From assembly GCA_018693105.1 (NCBI GenBank), contig JABHLN010000023.1:1-42244 (forward strand): a DNA stretch of 42,244 nt, read 5' to 3'. Of the stretch, positions 42,138 through 42,244 are shown in pieces. Source of the stretch: Desulfobacterales bacterium. GTDB lineage: Bacteria; Desulfobacterota; Desulfobacteria; Desulfobacterales; SURF-7. The position numbers and the translations under genes are program-made. How positions within the stretch are numbered: the stretch's first letter is position 1; each line of letters starts with the position of its first letter. The notes under the pieces were generated by a model. That model saw only the letters and a program-made list of their open reading frames with translations, was not told where the DNA came from and ran no database searches.

Positions 42138-42244
42138 ATGGAAAAAAAGGAGAAGGGTATTTACGTGTCAATCTTTGTAGCTGTATTATTTCTTATTATA
42201 GTTGGTGTTTCTGTTATTACATCTAAAATACCGTTTTTAATTTT
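42138..42244 (+). CDS. Start of a membrane protein gene, cut by the window edge
   Basis: The open frame from ATG 42138 encodes a charged start (MEKKEKGIY) and a hydrophobic helix (VSIFVAVLFLIIVGVSVIT), the form of an N-terminal signal anchor. A GTG at 42165 with AGGAG/GAAGGG upstream is an alternative start, but it would lose the positive residues before the helix. No family can be assigned from 35 residues. Confidence 0.4.
   Translation, partial: MEKKEKGIYVSIFVAVLFLIIVGVSVITSKIPFLI

Overview
The window looks like a piece of a strictly anaerobic Desulfobacterota chromosome, most likely a Desulfobacterales sulfate reducer or a close relative. The reasons are the AT-rich base composition, the NfnAB genes, the Hdr/MvhD proteins linked to methylenetetrahydrofolate reductase, CooC and RACo-like Wood-Ljungdahl accessory proteins, and unusually heavy use of selenocysteine. 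No dsr, apr or qmo genes are present, so sulfate reduction itself is not shown. I saw no rRNA, tRNA or CRISPR array.

Layout. 1-1.6 kb: a tyrosine recombinase behind semi-palindromic repeats. 1.6-4.7 kb (minus): nfnA-nfnB plus an enoyl-CoA hydratase. 5.1-6.4 kb (minus): a GcvH-fold protein without the lipoyl lysine but with a duplicated four-Cys motif, preceded by a strong sigma-54 promoter match and upstream palindromes. 6.4-10.5 kb (minus): a multi-PAS histidine kinase, an NtrC-type regulator and an archaemetzincin. 10.7-22.4 kb (plus): the centrepiece, hdrA1-mvhD1-hdrA2-mvhD2-hdrCB-metV-metF, closed by a strong terminator. 22.7-25.5 kb (minus): a formate dehydrogenase catalytic subunit. 25.7-29.3 kb: VanZ-like, thrS and RNase D. 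29.5-35.2 kb: alpha/beta hydrolase, a CoA-ligase alpha subunit, a Cys-rich ferredoxin and RecD2. 35.5-40.6 kb (plus): sirtuin, CooC, a PrmA-like methyltransferase, a metallo-beta-lactamase-fold protein and a RACo-like ATPase. 40.9-42.2 kb: a membrane TPR protein and a truncated membrane ORF.

Six consecutive redox genes (hdrA1, mvhD1, hdrA2, mvhD2, hdrCB, fdhA) are each interrupted by one in-frame TGA. Each TGA sits where the family has a conserved redox or metal-ligand Cys, reading continues in the same frame beyond it, and a GG-loop hairpin follows within about 15-25 nt. They are therefore selenoproteins, not pseudogenes; a standard caller would split them into about twelve fragments and lose the start of mvhD2. 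Together they suggest a flavin-based electron-bifurcating or confurcating methylene-THF reductase complex, with a GltD/NfnB-like NAD(P)H module built into HdrA1, next to the formate dehydrogenase that starts the methyl branch. CooC and the RACo-like protein fit carbonyl-branch maturation.

The intergenic regions hold at least three kinds of small palindromic repeats. One kind (22550-22692 and 36229-36371, with remnants at 4731 and 37184) has arms that covary between copies and supplies the C-terminal codons of the sirtuin gene. All functional assignments come from reading the sequence; no database search was run.
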